A DNA stretch of 37,752 nt from Humidesulfovibrio sp. (GCF_031082295.1 NZ_JAVHLD010000030.1:1-37752); one strand, 5' to 3'. Positions 8,928-17,221 are shown, numbered from the stretch's first letter. Notes: generated by a model not told the origin, from the sequence alone. Numbers and translations are program-made.

Positions 8928-8987
8928 CCCTGGCGAGGAAAGGGGCGGCCCCCTTCGGGGCTTCACGGGCAAGCGGCACCGCCAGGG
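8928..8987. other. Nested inverted repeat in the era-peptidase gap
   Basis: CCCTGGCG (8928-8935) and CGCCAGGG (8980-8987) form a perfect 8-bp outer stem. Inside is a smaller GCCCC/GGGGC hairpin (about 8948-8961). It lies downstream of the M24 peptidase gene on the minus strand, where it may reduce read-through, but no U-tract follows. The rest of the 276-bp gap (8741-9016) shows nothing I can name. Confidence 0.35.
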
Positions 8988-9016
8988 TGTTGCATCACCT
9001 CTGCCTGCCCACGTCC

Positions 9017-10102
9017 CTACAGGGCCTTGCAGCCCTCCTCGGTCACCACCACCATGTACTCCCAGCGCACGCCGCCCCAGGCCGCGTCGTACAGGCCGGG
9101 CTCCACCGTGACCACCATGCCGGGCTTGAACTCGCCCTCGGTGCGGGGGCCCAGGCTCGGTCCTTCGTGGGTCTCCAGGCCGATGCCGTGGCCCAGGGAG
9201 TGCGTGAACAGCTCGGCCACGCCCGCGTCCTCGAAGACTCTGCGCGCGGCGTGATAGGCCTCGGCGATCATCGCGCCGGGCTTGATGACCTCCATGGCCG
9301 CCTTCTGCGCGTTGACGACCAGGCGCTTGGTCTCCTGGAAGCGTTCGCCGGGCTCGCGGCCCACCCAGAAGGTGCGCGTCTGGTCCGAGCAGTAGCCGTT
9401 CAGGCGGCAGCCGGTGTCCACCAGCACCAGGCAGTCCCTGGTGATCTTGGTTTCGCCCGGGATGGCGTGGGGCAGGGCTGCGTTTCTGTCCACGCCCACG
9501 ATGGACGGGAAGCTCATGCCCTCGGCCCCGGCCTCGCGAAACATGCGCTCGATGGCCCAGGCCGCCTCGATCTCGGTGACGCCGGGCTGGAGCACGTCGG
9601 GCAAGGCCCGCATGATGCGGTGGTTCAGCCCGCAGGCCGCGCGCAGCAGCTCGACCTCGCCGGGCTCCTTGATGAACCGCAGGCGCTCCACCAGCCCGCC
9701 AGCCGGGGCCAGCTCGAAATGTTCGCGCAGGGCGTCGTGGTCGTACACGCTGACGGCCTTGGGATCGTAGCCCAGGCTGGTGACGCCGCGCCCCTTGAGG
9801 AACTCGGCCATCATCGCGTGCTTGCCCGCGCTGTAGATGCACAGGTCTTCGCCGGGCCACAGGCGCAAGGCCGCGTCGGTGAAGCGCGCGTCGGTGAACA
9901 GGGCGTCGCGGCCGCTGGCGATGACCACCAGCCAGCCCACGGACTCGTTGCACTGGGAGTCGTGCAGCTCGAACCCGGAGAGGTAGAAGCGGTTGGCGGG
10001 ATAGCTCACCAGCAGGGCAGGCACGCCCTCGGCGGTCAACAGCGCCTTGAGGCGCTCGCGGCGGTTCTCGAACAGGATGCGGTCGGCGGCGTTCACTTCC
10101 AC
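9017..10102 (-). CDS. M24-family aminopeptidase (Xaa-Pro peptidase-like)
   Basis: This is a cytoplasmic dinuclear-metal peptidase of the pita-bread fold, likely removing N-terminal residues next to proline. It has an N-terminal creatinase-like domain and a catalytic domain. The ligand motifs are VDTGC (Asp), CSDQTRTF (Asp), HGIGLETHE (His), TVEPGLY (Glu) and VRWEYM (Glu), in canonical order. I place the start at the GTG at 10102, with GGAG 11 nt upstream, giving about 361 residues and a natural N-terminus before NRRERL. A GTG at 10096 would overlap the stop of the upstream oxidoreductase gene as GTGA. An ATG at 10147 would overlap that gene by 55 nt. It is probably co-translated with the oxidoreductase. 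Confidence 0.88.
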   Translation of the reverse strand: MEVNAADRILFENRRERLKALLTAEGVPALLVSYPANRFYLSGFELHDSQCNESVGWLVVIASGRDALFTDARFTDAALRLWPGEDLCIYSAGKHAMMAEFLKGRGVTSLGYDPKAVSVYDHDALREHFELAPAGGLVERLRFIKEPGEVELLRAACGLNHRIMRALPDVLQPGVTEIEAAWAIERMFREAGAEGMSFPSIVGVDRNAALPHAIPGETKITRDCLVLVDTGCRLNGYCSDQTRTFWVGREPGERFQETKRLVVNAQKAAMEVIKPGAMIAEAYHAARRVFEDAGVAELFTHSLGHGIGLETHEGPSLGPRTEGEFKPGMVVTVEPGLYDAAWGGVRWEYMVVVTEEGCKAL

Positions 10103-11463
10103 GTGTAGGTCTTCTCCGGTTGTTGGAGCATCATGCGCTCGGCCCATTCCACGCCCTGCATGACGCTGTGGTCCATGTTACCAACTTCGTACTTCCAGCC
10201 GCCAAAACGCCCGCGGGAGTAAATGTCCCTGGCCTCAAGCCAGGGCTGGAGCGTGCGCAGGGCCAGGTCGCGCTCCAGGCAGGGCACCGGGTAGCCGTAG
10301 TCCACCGAGAGCTCGAACCGGCTCTCGATCCTGCCCTTGGCCGAGGCTGGCAGAAGCTCCACGTTGCCCAGGCCGTCGATGGTGCGCCCCATGAGCGTGG
10401 CGAGGTCCTCCCGCTTGTGCTCGGAGAAGCTGGTCTCGCACAGGAACGCGGCCTTGCGCTCGTCGGAGTCCGGGACATTCGCGGGCGCGTAGTTGTGAAA
10501 ATTCGTCACGCGGTAGAACGGGCAGTCGTCCTCCGGGAAGTACATCCAGCAGCGCTTGTCGCGTTTGCCCTCGTGCAGGGGCCGCTCGCCCACGCCCACG
10601 CCCGCCACAAACACCCCGTTGTGCTTCAAGAGCCCGGCGGCCTCCACGCAGTCGTCCGGCGGGGTCAGCAGCTGATTGCGAATCAGCAGGTCCAGCGGGC
10701 CGGTGTTCAGCAGCGCGCCGTAGACGATCTTCTCGCCCGAGGCAGTGGTCAGGGTCTTGTTCGCCGCGTCGATGGAGGCCACGGGGTCGCCGTAGCGGAT
10801 GCGGCCGGAGAGCTTGGCCGCCATGCGCCGGAAGATCTCGCCGGTGCCGCCCTGCGAGGGGAACGCGAAGGCGTTGTTCGGCCCCCAGCCCACTTCGTCG
10901 AGCTCCAGGATGATGTTCTTGAGCACGCCCTCCAGGCCCACGATGCTGACGCGCTCGCCCACCCAGGAGGCCGACATGCGCTCGGGCGGGATGGCCCAGA
11001 CCTTGTAGTTGTAGGGCCACAAGAACACGTTGCCGATGCCCTCGCCGAACACGCAGTGGATCCACTCGTGAAAGTTCCTGGGCTGGGCCTCCGGGCGCTT
11101 GCCGGGCAGCAGCCCGCACACGCACTCCCAGCGGACGGGCTTGGGCAGGTGGCGGATGTTGTTCTGGAAGGGATAGGGCACCCAGGCCCCGCGCGCGCGG
11201 ATGTAGGCCCGGCGCTCATGCCGCAGCTGGTCCGCGCCGAGCAGCTCGTCGAGCAGCTTGTCGAAATACTCGTAGTGCGAGAACACCACGTGCCCGCCGA
11301 TGTCCCAGGTGTAGCCCTGGGGATCCTTGAAGCTGGCGGCCAGGCCGCCGGGGTGGGCATTTTTTTCCAGCACCACGAAGTTTTGCGCGCCAAGCTCCGC
11401 CAGCCTGCGCGCGGCCCCCAGGCCCGTTGGACCGGCCCCGATGATGGCATAGTCGACCTGCAT
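10093..11463 (-). CDS. FAD-dependent amine-oxidase-like oxidoreductase
   Basis: This is a 456-residue flavoprotein of the protoporphyrinogen-oxidase / UDP-galactopyranose-mutase-like superfamily. The N-terminal dinucleotide-binding motif GAGPTG lies at residues 9-14. It is followed by the Glu that binds the FAD ribose (VVLEKNAHPGG) and the motif WDIGGHVVF. The C-terminal part has FGGWKYEVGNMDHSVMQGV, which resembles relatives found in surface-polysaccharide or desaturase settings. The substrate cannot be named. The ATG at 11463 has AAGGGGA about 7 nt upstream; an earlier ATG at 11550 lacks support. Its 3' end overlaps the start of the M24 peptidase gene. It diverges from pstS across a 221-bp region containing the second PHO-box-like array. 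Confidence 0.82.
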   Translation of the reverse strand: MQVDYAIIGAGPTGLGAARRLAELGAQNFVVLEKNAHPGGLAASFKDPQGYTWDIGGHVVFSHYEYFDKLLDELLGADQLRHERRAYIRARGAWVPYPFQNNIRHLPKPVRWECVCGLLPGKRPEAQPRNFHEWIHCVFGEGIGNVFLWPYNYKVWAIPPERMSASWVGERVSIVGLEGVLKNIILELDEVGWGPNNAFAFPSQGGTGEIFRRMAAKLSGRIRYGDPVASIDAANKTLTTASGEKIVYGALLNTGPLDLLIRNQLLTPPDDCVEAAGLLKHNGVFVAGVGVGERPLHEGKRDKRCWMYFPEDDCPFYRVTNFHNYAPANVPDSDERKAAFLCETSFSEHKREDLATLMGRTIDGLGNVELLPASAKGRIESRFELSVDYGYPVPCLERDLALRTLQPWLEARDIYSRGRFGGWKYEVGNMDHSVMQGVEWAERMMLQQPEKTYTWK

Positions 11464-11583
11464 GGAAATCCCCTTGAGGCGGCGCGCGAATTTGGCGGCG
11501 GTCAAAATTGCCGCTTGCGCACCACGCACAGGTGTCCTATCACGGATCATGCCGGAATCTCGGCCTGACGGCTTGCGCCTTTC

Positions 11584-11627
11584 GCGTCACCCACCTTTCT
11601 CCCGGCCGTCACACAACCGTCACACGG
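11584..11627 (+). promoter_or_regulatory. PHO-box-like array upstream of pstS
   Basis: Four units keep an exact 11-bp register: GCGTCACCCAC (11584), CTTTCTCCCGG (11595), CCGTCACACAA (11606) and CCGTCACACGG (11617). The last two are the best matches to the PhoB direct repeat. A plausible -10 (TAGATC, 11634-11639) follows with no separate -35, as expected for PhoB-activated promoters. Position before pstS strongly supports the assignment. Confidence 0.8.
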
Positions 11628-11684
11628 CGTGGGTAGATCATGCCTCGTACAAACGTGAACATCAACCCTTTCGGAGGTTCATCC

Positions 11685-12530
11685 ATGAAACGTCTTCTTT
11701 CCGCAGCCCTCAGCGCCCTGGCCGTGCTCGGCCTGGCCGCCGTCTCCTTCGCCGGCGATCTCCCGGTCAAGGGCTCCACCACGGTCCAGCCCATCATGCA
11801 GAAGGCCGTCGAGGCCTTCATGGCCAAGAACAAGGACGTCAGCGTGTCCATCTCCGCCTCCGGCTCCGGCGACGGCGCCAAGGCCCTCATCGACGGCAGC
11901 TCCCCGCTGGCCATGATGAGCCGCGAGATGAAGGAATCCGAAATCAAGCAGGCCGAGGCCAAGGGCGTGCGCCCCAAGCAGATCGTGGTCGCCTATGACT
12001 GCATCATCCCGGTGGTCAACGCCGCCAACCCGGTCAAGAACATCACCATGGCCCAGCTGAAGGACATCTACACCGGCAAGGTCAAGGACTGGAAAGATTT
12101 GGGCGGCGCCCCCGGCCAGATCGTCGTCGTCTCCCGCGACTCCTCCTCCGGCACCTTCGAGTACTGGGGCGACCACGTTATGAAGAAGGAGCGCGTTTTC
12201 GCCCGCGCCCTGATGCAGGCCAGTAACGGCGCCGTGGCCCAGACCGTGGCCAAGAACAAGTACGCCATCGGCTACGTGGGCCTGGCCTACGCCAAGGCTC
12301 CCGGCCTGAAGGACCTCACCGTCGAGGGCGTCATGGGCAGCGTGGAGAACACCCTGAACGGCACCTACCCCATCTCGCGCGGGCTGTACCTCTACTCCAA
12401 CGGCGAGCCCGCCGGAGACGTGGCCAGGCTCGTGAACTTCATCCTGTCCGACGCCGGCCAGAAGATCGTGGCCCAGGTGGAGTACGTGCCCCTGAAGTCC
12501 AGCAAGACGGCCAAGAAGGGCAAGAAGTAG
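11685..12530 (+). CDS. pstS: Phosphate-binding periplasmic protein PstS
   Basis: This is the periplasmic solute-binding subunit of the high-affinity Pst phosphate ABC transporter. Residues 1-23 form a classical signal peptide (basic KR, then an Ala/Leu-rich core) with a likely cleavage after SFA. The mature protein starts with the family motif VKGSTTVQPI. Further signatures are SGSGDGAKALIDG, the SRDSSSGTFEYW phosphate-binding loop and IGYVGLAYA. At 281 residues it is a short-type PstS. The ATG at 11685 has CGGAGG 8-9 nt upstream. It is first in the pst operon, behind a PHO-box-like array, and is followed by a strong intercistronic hairpin. Confidence 0.96.
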   Translation: MKRLLSAALSALAVLGLAAVSFAGDLPVKGSTTVQPIMQKAVEAFMAKNKDVSVSISASGSGDGAKALIDGSSPLAMMSREMKESEIKQAEAKGVRPKQIVVAYDCIIPVVNAANPVKNITMAQLKDIYTGKVKDWKDLGGAPGQIVVVSRDSSSGTFEYWGDHVMKKERVFARALMQASNGAVAQTVAKNKYAIGYVGLAYAKAPGLKDLTVEGVMGSVENTLNGTYPISRGLYLYSNGEPAGDVARLVNFILSDAGQKIVAQVEYVPLKSSKTAKKGKK

Positions 12531-12573
12531 GCGTCTTCCCCGCGCCAAGACAGTTTCGGCCTTCCTCCCTTGG

Positions 12574-12619
12574 AACCCCTCCACCCAGTCCGGCCCGCGC
12601 GGACTTGGGTGGAGGGGTT
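12574..12619 (+). promoter_or_regulatory. Intercistronic stem-loop between pstS and pstC
   Basis: The arm at 12574-12591 pairs with 12601-12619 over 18 bp with a single bulged A, around a 9-nt loop. No U-run follows, so it more likely stabilises the upstream pstS message or attenuates read-through than terminates. That would let the binding protein be made in excess over the permease subunits. Confidence 0.6.
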
Positions 12620-12647
12620 GAACCGCAAGAGCACAGGAGTGACGCGC

Positions 12648-13538
12648 ATGCGCCGCAGCACCAGGGAAATCCTCATCAAACGGGCCTTCATGGCCACGGC
12701 CGTGACCTCGCTGGCAGTGCTGGCGCTCATCATGGTCTTCCTGTTCATGGAGGGCCTGCCCGCCTTCGGCTTCGTCAGCGTGAAGGACTTTCTGACGGGC
12801 ATGGACTGGTACCCCACGGACGAGGCCAACCCCGCCTACGGCATCCTGCCGCTCATCGCCGCCAGCGCCTCGGTGACGGCCCTGTCGTCGCTGGTGGCCA
12901 TCCCCCTTGGCGTCATGACCGCCGTGTACCTGGCCGAGATCGCCAGCCCCCGCGTGCGCGCCGTGGTCAAGCCCGTCGTGGAGATGCTGGCGAGCCTGCC
13001 CTCGGTGGTCATCGGCTTCTTCGGCATGGTGGTCATGGCCCCGTTCCTCCAGGACTATTTCGACATCCCCGTGGGCCTGAACCTGGCCAACGCCGCGCTC
13101 ATGCTGGCCTTCATGAGCGTGCCCACCATCGCCAGCGTCAGCGAGGACGCCATCTACGCCGTCCCGCGCGACCTCAAGGAAGCCAGCTTCGCCCTGGGCG
13201 CCACGCACCTGGAAACGCTTCTGCGCGTCACCATCCCGGCCTCGCTCTCCGGCATCGGCACGGCGGTGATCCTGGGCATGAGCCGGGCCATCGGCGAGAC
13301 CATGGTGGTGCTCATGGTGGCGGGCGGCGCGGCGGTGATCCCGGACTCGCTGTGGAGCCCGGTGCGGCCCATGCCCGCGAGCATCGCGGCGGAAATGGCC
13401 GAGGCGCCGTTTCGCGGCCACCACTACCACGCGCTCTTCGCCACGGCCATGGTGCTCTTCCTGGTGACGCTCAGCTTCAACATCCTGGCGGACTACATCT
13501 CCCACAAGCACCAGCAGACCGGCTCGGCCAGCCTGTAA
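12648..13538 (+). CDS. pstC: Phosphate ABC transporter permease PstC
   Basis: This is an inner-membrane permease subunit of the Pst system. The 296-residue protein starts with a short basic segment, then a first helix at about 14-33. It shows the usual set of six membrane segments. The binding-protein-dependent permease (EAA) loop is visible as REDLKEASFALGATHLET-like sequence in the C-terminal half, followed by GMSRAIGETMVVLMVAGGA, a PstC hallmark. The ATG at 12648 was chosen for GGAG 8 nt upstream; an earlier in-frame ATG at 12570 falls inside the intercistronic hairpin. It is followed 13 nt later by pstA. Confidence 0.95.
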   Translation: MRRSTREILIKRAFMATAVTSLAVLALIMVFLFMEGLPAFGFVSVKDFLTGMDWYPTDEANPAYGILPLIAASASVTALSSLVAIPLGVMTAVYLAEIASPRVRAVVKPVVEMLASLPSVVIGFFGMVVMAPFLQDYFDIPVGLNLANAALMLAFMSVPTIASVSEDAIYAVPRDLKEASFALGATHLETLLRVTIPASLSGIGTAVILGMSRAIGETMVVLMVAGGAAVIPDSLWSPVRPMPASIAAEMAEAPFRGHHYHALFATAMVLFLVTLSFNILADYISHKHQQTGSASL

Positions 13539-13551
13539 AGCGAGGCGAAAC

Positions 13552-14475
13552 ATGAACGTTGACGCGACCCTCTCCCTGCCCACGCCCCCGCGCCGTTCCC
13601 TGTCCGTCACCACGGGCCGCGACCGCGTGCGCAAGACCAAGCAGTGGCTGGCCTTCATGCTGCTGCGCGGGGCCATCCTCACCGTGGCCGCGGCGCTGGC
13701 CGTCATCATCGGCTTTTTGCTGGTCAACGGGCTGTCGTCCATCTCCTGGAGCTTTCTGACTGAAGTCCCGCGCAACAACATGACCGAGGGCGGCATCTGG
13801 CCGTGCATCGTGGGCACGGTGCTGCTGTCGCTGGGGGCCATGGCCGTGGCCCTGCCGCTGGGCGTGGCCAGCGCCATCTACCTGCACGAGTACGCCCAGC
13901 CGGGCAGGCTCATGCGCATCATCCGCCTGGGGGTGAACAACCTGGCGGGCGTGCCCTCGGTGGTGTTCGGCCTGTTCGGCCTGGGGCTGTTCGTCACGGT
14001 GCTCGACCTTGGCGTGTCGCTCCTGGCGGGCTGGCTGACGCTCGGCGTGCTGTGCCTGCCGGTGATCATCGGCACCACGGAGGAGGCGCTGAAGAGCGTT
14101 CCGGCCACCTATCGCGAGGCCTCCCTGGCCCTTGGCGGCACCAAGTGGCAGACCATCTGGCGCGTGGTGCTGCCAAGCGCGCTGCCGGGCATCCTCACCG
14201 GCTCTATCCTCGGCATCAGCCGCGCCGCGGGCGAAACCGCGGCCATCATGTTCACGGCGGCGGTGTTCTACACGCCCAAGATGCCCAGCTCGATGTTCTC
14301 CGACGTCATGGCCCTGCCCTACCACATCTACGTGCTGGCCACGGCGGGCACGGAGATCGAGAAGACCCGGCCCATCCAGTACGGCACGGCGCTGGTGCTC
14401 ATAGGCCTCGTGCTGGGCATGAACCTCTTCGCCATCTTCCTGCGCGCCTGGCTGCAACGCCGGGGCAAGCGCTAG
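13552..14475 (+). CDS. pstA: Phosphate ABC transporter permease PstA
   Basis: This is the second permease subunit of the Pst system, 307 residues, with about six membrane helices. Characteristic motifs are ATYREASLALGGTKWQTIW (the EAA loop), GISRAAGETAAIMFTA and LPYHIYVLAT near the C-terminus. A basic N-terminal tail (about 1-30) precedes the first helix. It lies 13 nt after pstC with a GAGGCG ribosome binding site. The operon ends here at a strong bidirectional terminator. The ATPase gene pstB and the regulator phoU, which usually follow, are absent from the window. Confidence 0.95.
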   Translation: MNVDATLSLPTPPRRSLSVTTGRDRVRKTKQWLAFMLLRGAILTVAAALAVIIGFLLVNGLSSISWSFLTEVPRNNMTEGGIWPCIVGTVLLSLGAMAVALPLGVASAIYLHEYAQPGRLMRIIRLGVNNLAGVPSVVFGLFGLGLFVTVLDLGVSLLAGWLTLGVLCLPVIIGTTEEALKSVPATYREASLALGGTKWQTIWRVVLPSALPGILTGSILGISRAAGETAAIMFTAAVFYTPKMPSSMFSDVMALPYHIYVLATAGTEIEKTRPIQYGTALVLIGLVLGMNLFAIFLRAWLQRRGKR

Positions 14476-14496
14476 GCCCCCCGCCAGGGCAAAAGA

Positions 14497-14520
14497 AAAG
14501 GGGGCCGACAGGCCCCCTTT
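14497..14520. terminator. Bidirectional terminator between pstA and the MucR-like gene
   Basis: AAAGGGGGCC (14497-14506) and GGCCCCCTTT (14511-14520) make a perfect 10-bp stem with a GACA loop. The A-rich and T-rich flanks suit termination on both strands. It separates the convergent pstA and MucR-like genes. Confidence 0.9.
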
Positions 14521-14542
14521 CGCTTCGCTCGGCACTCGCGCG

Positions 14543-14941
14543 CTATTTCTTGATGCGCTTTTCCCAGAGCTTCATGTCCTTCATCTTGTTGCGGCGCTGG
14601 CGCTGCAGCTCCTTGCACACCAGCGGGGTCTTCTTGGCGTAGCCCCACTTGGCGCGGTACTCGTCCGGGGTCAGCCCGAACTTCGCCAGGTGACGCTTGG
14701 TCAGCACCTTGAAGCTCTTGCCGCTCTCAAGACAAACGATGCTCTTCTCGCGGATGGCCTTCTTGGGGTCCGAGAGCGGGGCGGCGGCGGCCTCGTCCTC
14801 GTCTCCTCCGGTGGCCGCGCCAATCTTCCGGATGCCACTCTGTAGGCCCTTCACCATGGAGAGGATCTCGTCCTCCGTCATGGTGCGCACAGTGGCCTGG
14901 GCTTTGACGATATCGAGCGCTTCCTTCAAAAAATCATCCAT
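14543..14941 (-). CDS. MucR/Ros-family transcriptional regulator
   Basis: This is a 132-residue DNA-binding protein of the MucR/Ros family, which binds AT-rich promoters and often represses its own gene. The diagnostic core IVCLESGKSFKVLTKRHL is followed by FGLTPDEYRAKWGYAKKTPLVC and a basic C-terminal tail rich in Arg and Lys (KELQRQRRNKMKD). The second Cys of the Ros zinc finger is replaced by Ser (CLESG), as in several MucR proteins, so classical C2H2 zinc binding is doubtful. An Ala/Asp/Glu-rich linker lies at about 42-57. The ATG has GGAGG about 7 nt upstream. The upstream region is unusually AT-rich and holds a palindrome at 15041-15052. Confidence 0.85.
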   Translation of the reverse strand: MDDFLKEALDIVKAQATVRTMTEDEILSMVKGLQSGIRKIGAATGGDEDEAAAAPLSDPKKAIREKSIVCLESGKSFKVLTKRHLAKFGLTPDEYRAKWGYAKKTPLVCKELQRQRRNKMKDMKLWEKRIKK

Positions 14942-15040
14942 TACGGCCTCCTAGGGGGGAATTCTCCAGCTTCCGCCCGCACGGCACTGCTTGCGGTCAG
15001 AGGCGGACTCTGTGTTTTAATTACGAAATCGGCTTGCAGA

Positions 15041-15052
15041 TGTAAAGTTACA
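15041..15052. promoter_or_regulatory. Palindrome in AT-rich control region
   Basis: TGTAAAGTTACA is a 12-bp inverted repeat (TGTAA-N2-TTACA). It lies in the AT-rich segment (about 15015-15100) between the MucR-like gene on the minus strand and the CxxC protein gene on the plus strand. Near it are ATACGCA/AATACGCA direct repeats at about 15076-15090. Self-binding by the MucR-like protein is plausible but inferred. Confidence 0.35.
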
Positions 15053-15226
15053 ATCCGACATAATATTTACGAAGATATACGCAAATACGCAGAAATGAAT
15101 GCTCGCCCCACTTGCCGGGGGCCCACCTCGGAAATGGGGTTGCGAATTATCCCAAGAAGCTTATGTTTGACTTGGAGGAGATAAGCAGGCCAGAGGAGAG
15201 GGACCAACGACATCAGGGAGGTCGAC

Positions 15227-15490
15227 ATGGACACCAAGCGCTTCGACCCCGAACTGCTCTACGTGGAATGCGCGCGCTGCGGCCAACCCGTGCTTTGGAG
15301 TCCGGGAGACACCACGAACATCCTGGCCTGGGCGGGAATTGATTCCGGAACGCTGGACGAAAAGTGCATGATCGTTTCCGACGGCTGCCCTTCGTGCATG
15401 CCGGGCCAGAGCAGCTTCAGCACCCAGGTGGTGCGCCTGCGCAGAAACCCGGAAGGCCGCGCCCGCGCACAGGGCGCCCCCGTCAACTGA
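15227..15490 (+). CDS. Small CxxC / zinc-ribbon-like protein (87 aa)
   Basis: The family is not recognised. Two cysteine knuckles, CARCG (about 15-19) and CPSCM (about 54-58), plus an isolated Cys47 suggest a small zinc ribbon or redox-active protein. The tail is Arg-rich (VVRLRRNPEGRARAQ), as in nucleic-acid-binding or protein-interacting peptides. The ATG has a strong GGGAGG 7 nt upstream, and codon use fits the genome. It is a single gene, convergent with the diguanylate cyclase gene (69-bp gap without an obvious terminator). Confidence 0.7.
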   Translation: MDTKRFDPELLYVECARCGQPVLWSPGDTTNILAWAGIDSGTLDEKCMIVSDGCPSCMPGQSSFSTQVVRLRRNPEGRARAQGAPVN

Positions 15491-15559
15491 GAACGCCCGC
15501 TCCCAGCCGTCCACTGGTCAAGCCCACAGCTCACGTCAACCGATCACCCGCCGTTCACA

Positions 15560-17221
15560 TCAACCACGCGCCGGAGCAGGGAGCAGAGCAAGCGACTCGA
15601 CCCTGTTCCGGCCGTTTTTCTTGGCCTGGTACAGCGCGTCATCCGCCGCCGCCATGAGCGACTCCAGCGTGTTGCGCAGGTGCGGATGCTCCCCCCCGGG
15701 CTCCAGGCTCAAGGTCGCCGCGCCGATGCTGACGGTAATCGAAAGCGTGGTCTCCCCGGTCGAGGTCGGCACCGGCACCGGCAGCTCGGCCACGGCCGCC
15801 CGAATGCGCTCGGCCAGCTCGCAGACGGCCTCGCTCCCCGCGTTGGGCGCGAGCACCGCAAACTCCTCCCCGCCCACCCTGGCGAAGATGTCGGACTGGC
15901 GCACCTTGTGCTCCAGCAGGTCGGCAAAGGCCGCGAGCACGGCATCGCCCGCCGCGTGGCCGTAGGTGTCGTTGACGCTCTTGAAGTGGTCAAGGTCGAG
16001 CATGAGCAGGCTCACCGGCATGTCCGCCCGCAGGGCCGCGTCGATGAGGCGCGGGCCTTCCTGAAACAGGAGCTTGCGGTTGGCCGAGCCGGTCAGATGG
16101 TCCGTGAGGCTGGCCTGGCGCAGGGCGTCCAGCGTATCGCGCACGCGCTCCACCATGAGGCAATAGGCGACATTGAGGCGCTTGATCTCCACGGGGTCGC
16201 CCAGGTGCGGCTCCGGGTCGCACTGCACGTCGAAGTCGCCGCCCTCGATCTTGCGGGAGTGCTCCTCCAGGCGGCGCACCGGGCCTTCGAGCGAGCGCGC
16301 CAGCCTGAGCGCCACCGGGCCGAAGCCCAGGAACAGCAGCGCCGCGCCCAGCAGCGGGAAGCCCAAAATGCCCGCGTGCAGCCGCATGATCTCGCTCTCG
16401 GGCTTCTCGGCCACCAGCAGCCAGCGGTTGTCCAGGATCCAGCGGTAGACGCCCACCACGCGCTCGTCGTCGCGGTTGCGGTAGATGCCGGAGGGCAGCG
16501 TCCCGGCCTTGGCGCTGTCGTAGATCACGTCGCCGCCGTGCAGGCTGCGCAGGGGGCGCGCGTCGGGCTTGGCCGGGTTGCTGGCCGGACTCAGGAGGGT
16601 CCCCTTGGCGTCGAGGAGGAACGTGCGGCTGGTGGTGGCGGAGTACATGGCCTGCAGCAGGCCGAGCAGGGTGTCCAGGCGCACGGATCCGAAGACCAGC
16701 CCCTTGAACTGGCCCCGGGAATCCATCACCGGCGAGGCGACCACGATGATCTTGGCGCCGGTGGTGCGGCTGGTGATGACGTTCGAGATGGACCCCTGGC
16801 CCCTTTTGGCCGCCAGGAAATACTCGCGGTCCGACACGTCCACCCCGGTGGGGTGCTTGGGGTCGGCTTTGGTGCGTCCATTTTCGCCCACGTAGACCAG
16901 GTCGTCAAAGGCGGGTGTGGCGGCCAGCATGCCCGTGAGCATGTCGCGCAGGCTGTCTGGGGGCAGGAGCAGCACGCGGGGGTCGGCCGCAAGATAGCCC
17001 ACGTCCTTCGCGCGCTCCTTCACCCAGTATTCAATGAACTGCTGCTGCAGGGCCAGCGTGGCCTTCAGGTCCCGCTGGGTCTCCTGGTGCAGGGCCTGGC
17101 TGGAGTACAGCAGGAAAAAGGCCAGGCCCACCAGCAGCGGCACCAGGAACATGGCCCAGAGGATGAGCCGGAGCCTCTGCACCAGGCTATAGGAGCGATA
17201 GATTCTTGCCATTGGACACAT
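15560..17221 (-). CDS. Membrane diguanylate cyclase with Cache-like sensor
   Basis: It makes cyclic di-GMP from two GTP. A membrane helix at about 17-40 precedes a large periplasmic Cache/PDC-like sensor (about 45-275, with VSDREYFLAAK and VVASPVMDSRGQFKG). A second helix (about 283-305) leads to a HAMP-like linker and the GGDEF domain (about 370-545). The active site GGEEF is at 450-454, and the product-inhibition I-site RQSD is at 441-444, exactly five residues upstream, so the enzyme should be active and feedback-regulated. The start at 17221 has GGAAGGGG 9 nt upstream; further N-terminal extension would run into moaA. It lies 41 nt downstream of moaA on the same strand. Confidence 0.92.
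   Translation of the reverse strand: MCPMARIYRSYSLVQRLRLILWAMFLVPLLVGLAFFLLYSSQALHQETQRDLKATLALQQQFIEYWVKERAKDVGYLAADPRVLLLPPDSLRDMLTGMLAATPAFDDLVYVGENGRTKADPKHPTGVDVSDREYFLAAKRGQGSISNVITSRTTGAKIIVVASPVMDSRGQFKGLVFGSVRLDTLLGLLQAMYSATTSRTFLLDAKGTLLSPASNPAKPDARPLRSLHGGDVIYDSAKAGTLPSGIYRNRDDERVVGVYRWILDNRWLLVAEKPESEIMRLHAGILGFPLLGAALLFLGFGPVALRLARSLEGPVRRLEEHSRKIEGGDFDVQCDPEPHLGDPVEIKRLNVAYCLMVERVRDTLDALRQASLTDHLTGSANRKLLFQEGPRLIDAALRADMPVSLLMLDLDHFKSVNDTYGHAAGDAVLAAFADLLEHKVRQSDIFARVGGEEFAVLAPNAGSEAVCELAERIRAAVAELPVPVPTSTGETTLSITVSIGAATLSLEPGGEHPHLRNTLESLMAAADDALYQAKKNGRNRVESLALLPAPARG

Noticed and set aside
8737-8979. 80-codon minus-strand frame in the era-peptidase gap
   Set aside because: It has no ribosome binding site, overlaps the era start and has composition unlike real proteins here.
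15531-15558. TCAC repeats 11 bp apart resembling another PHO box
   Set aside because: Only two weak units, located between convergent genes with no gene start downstream.
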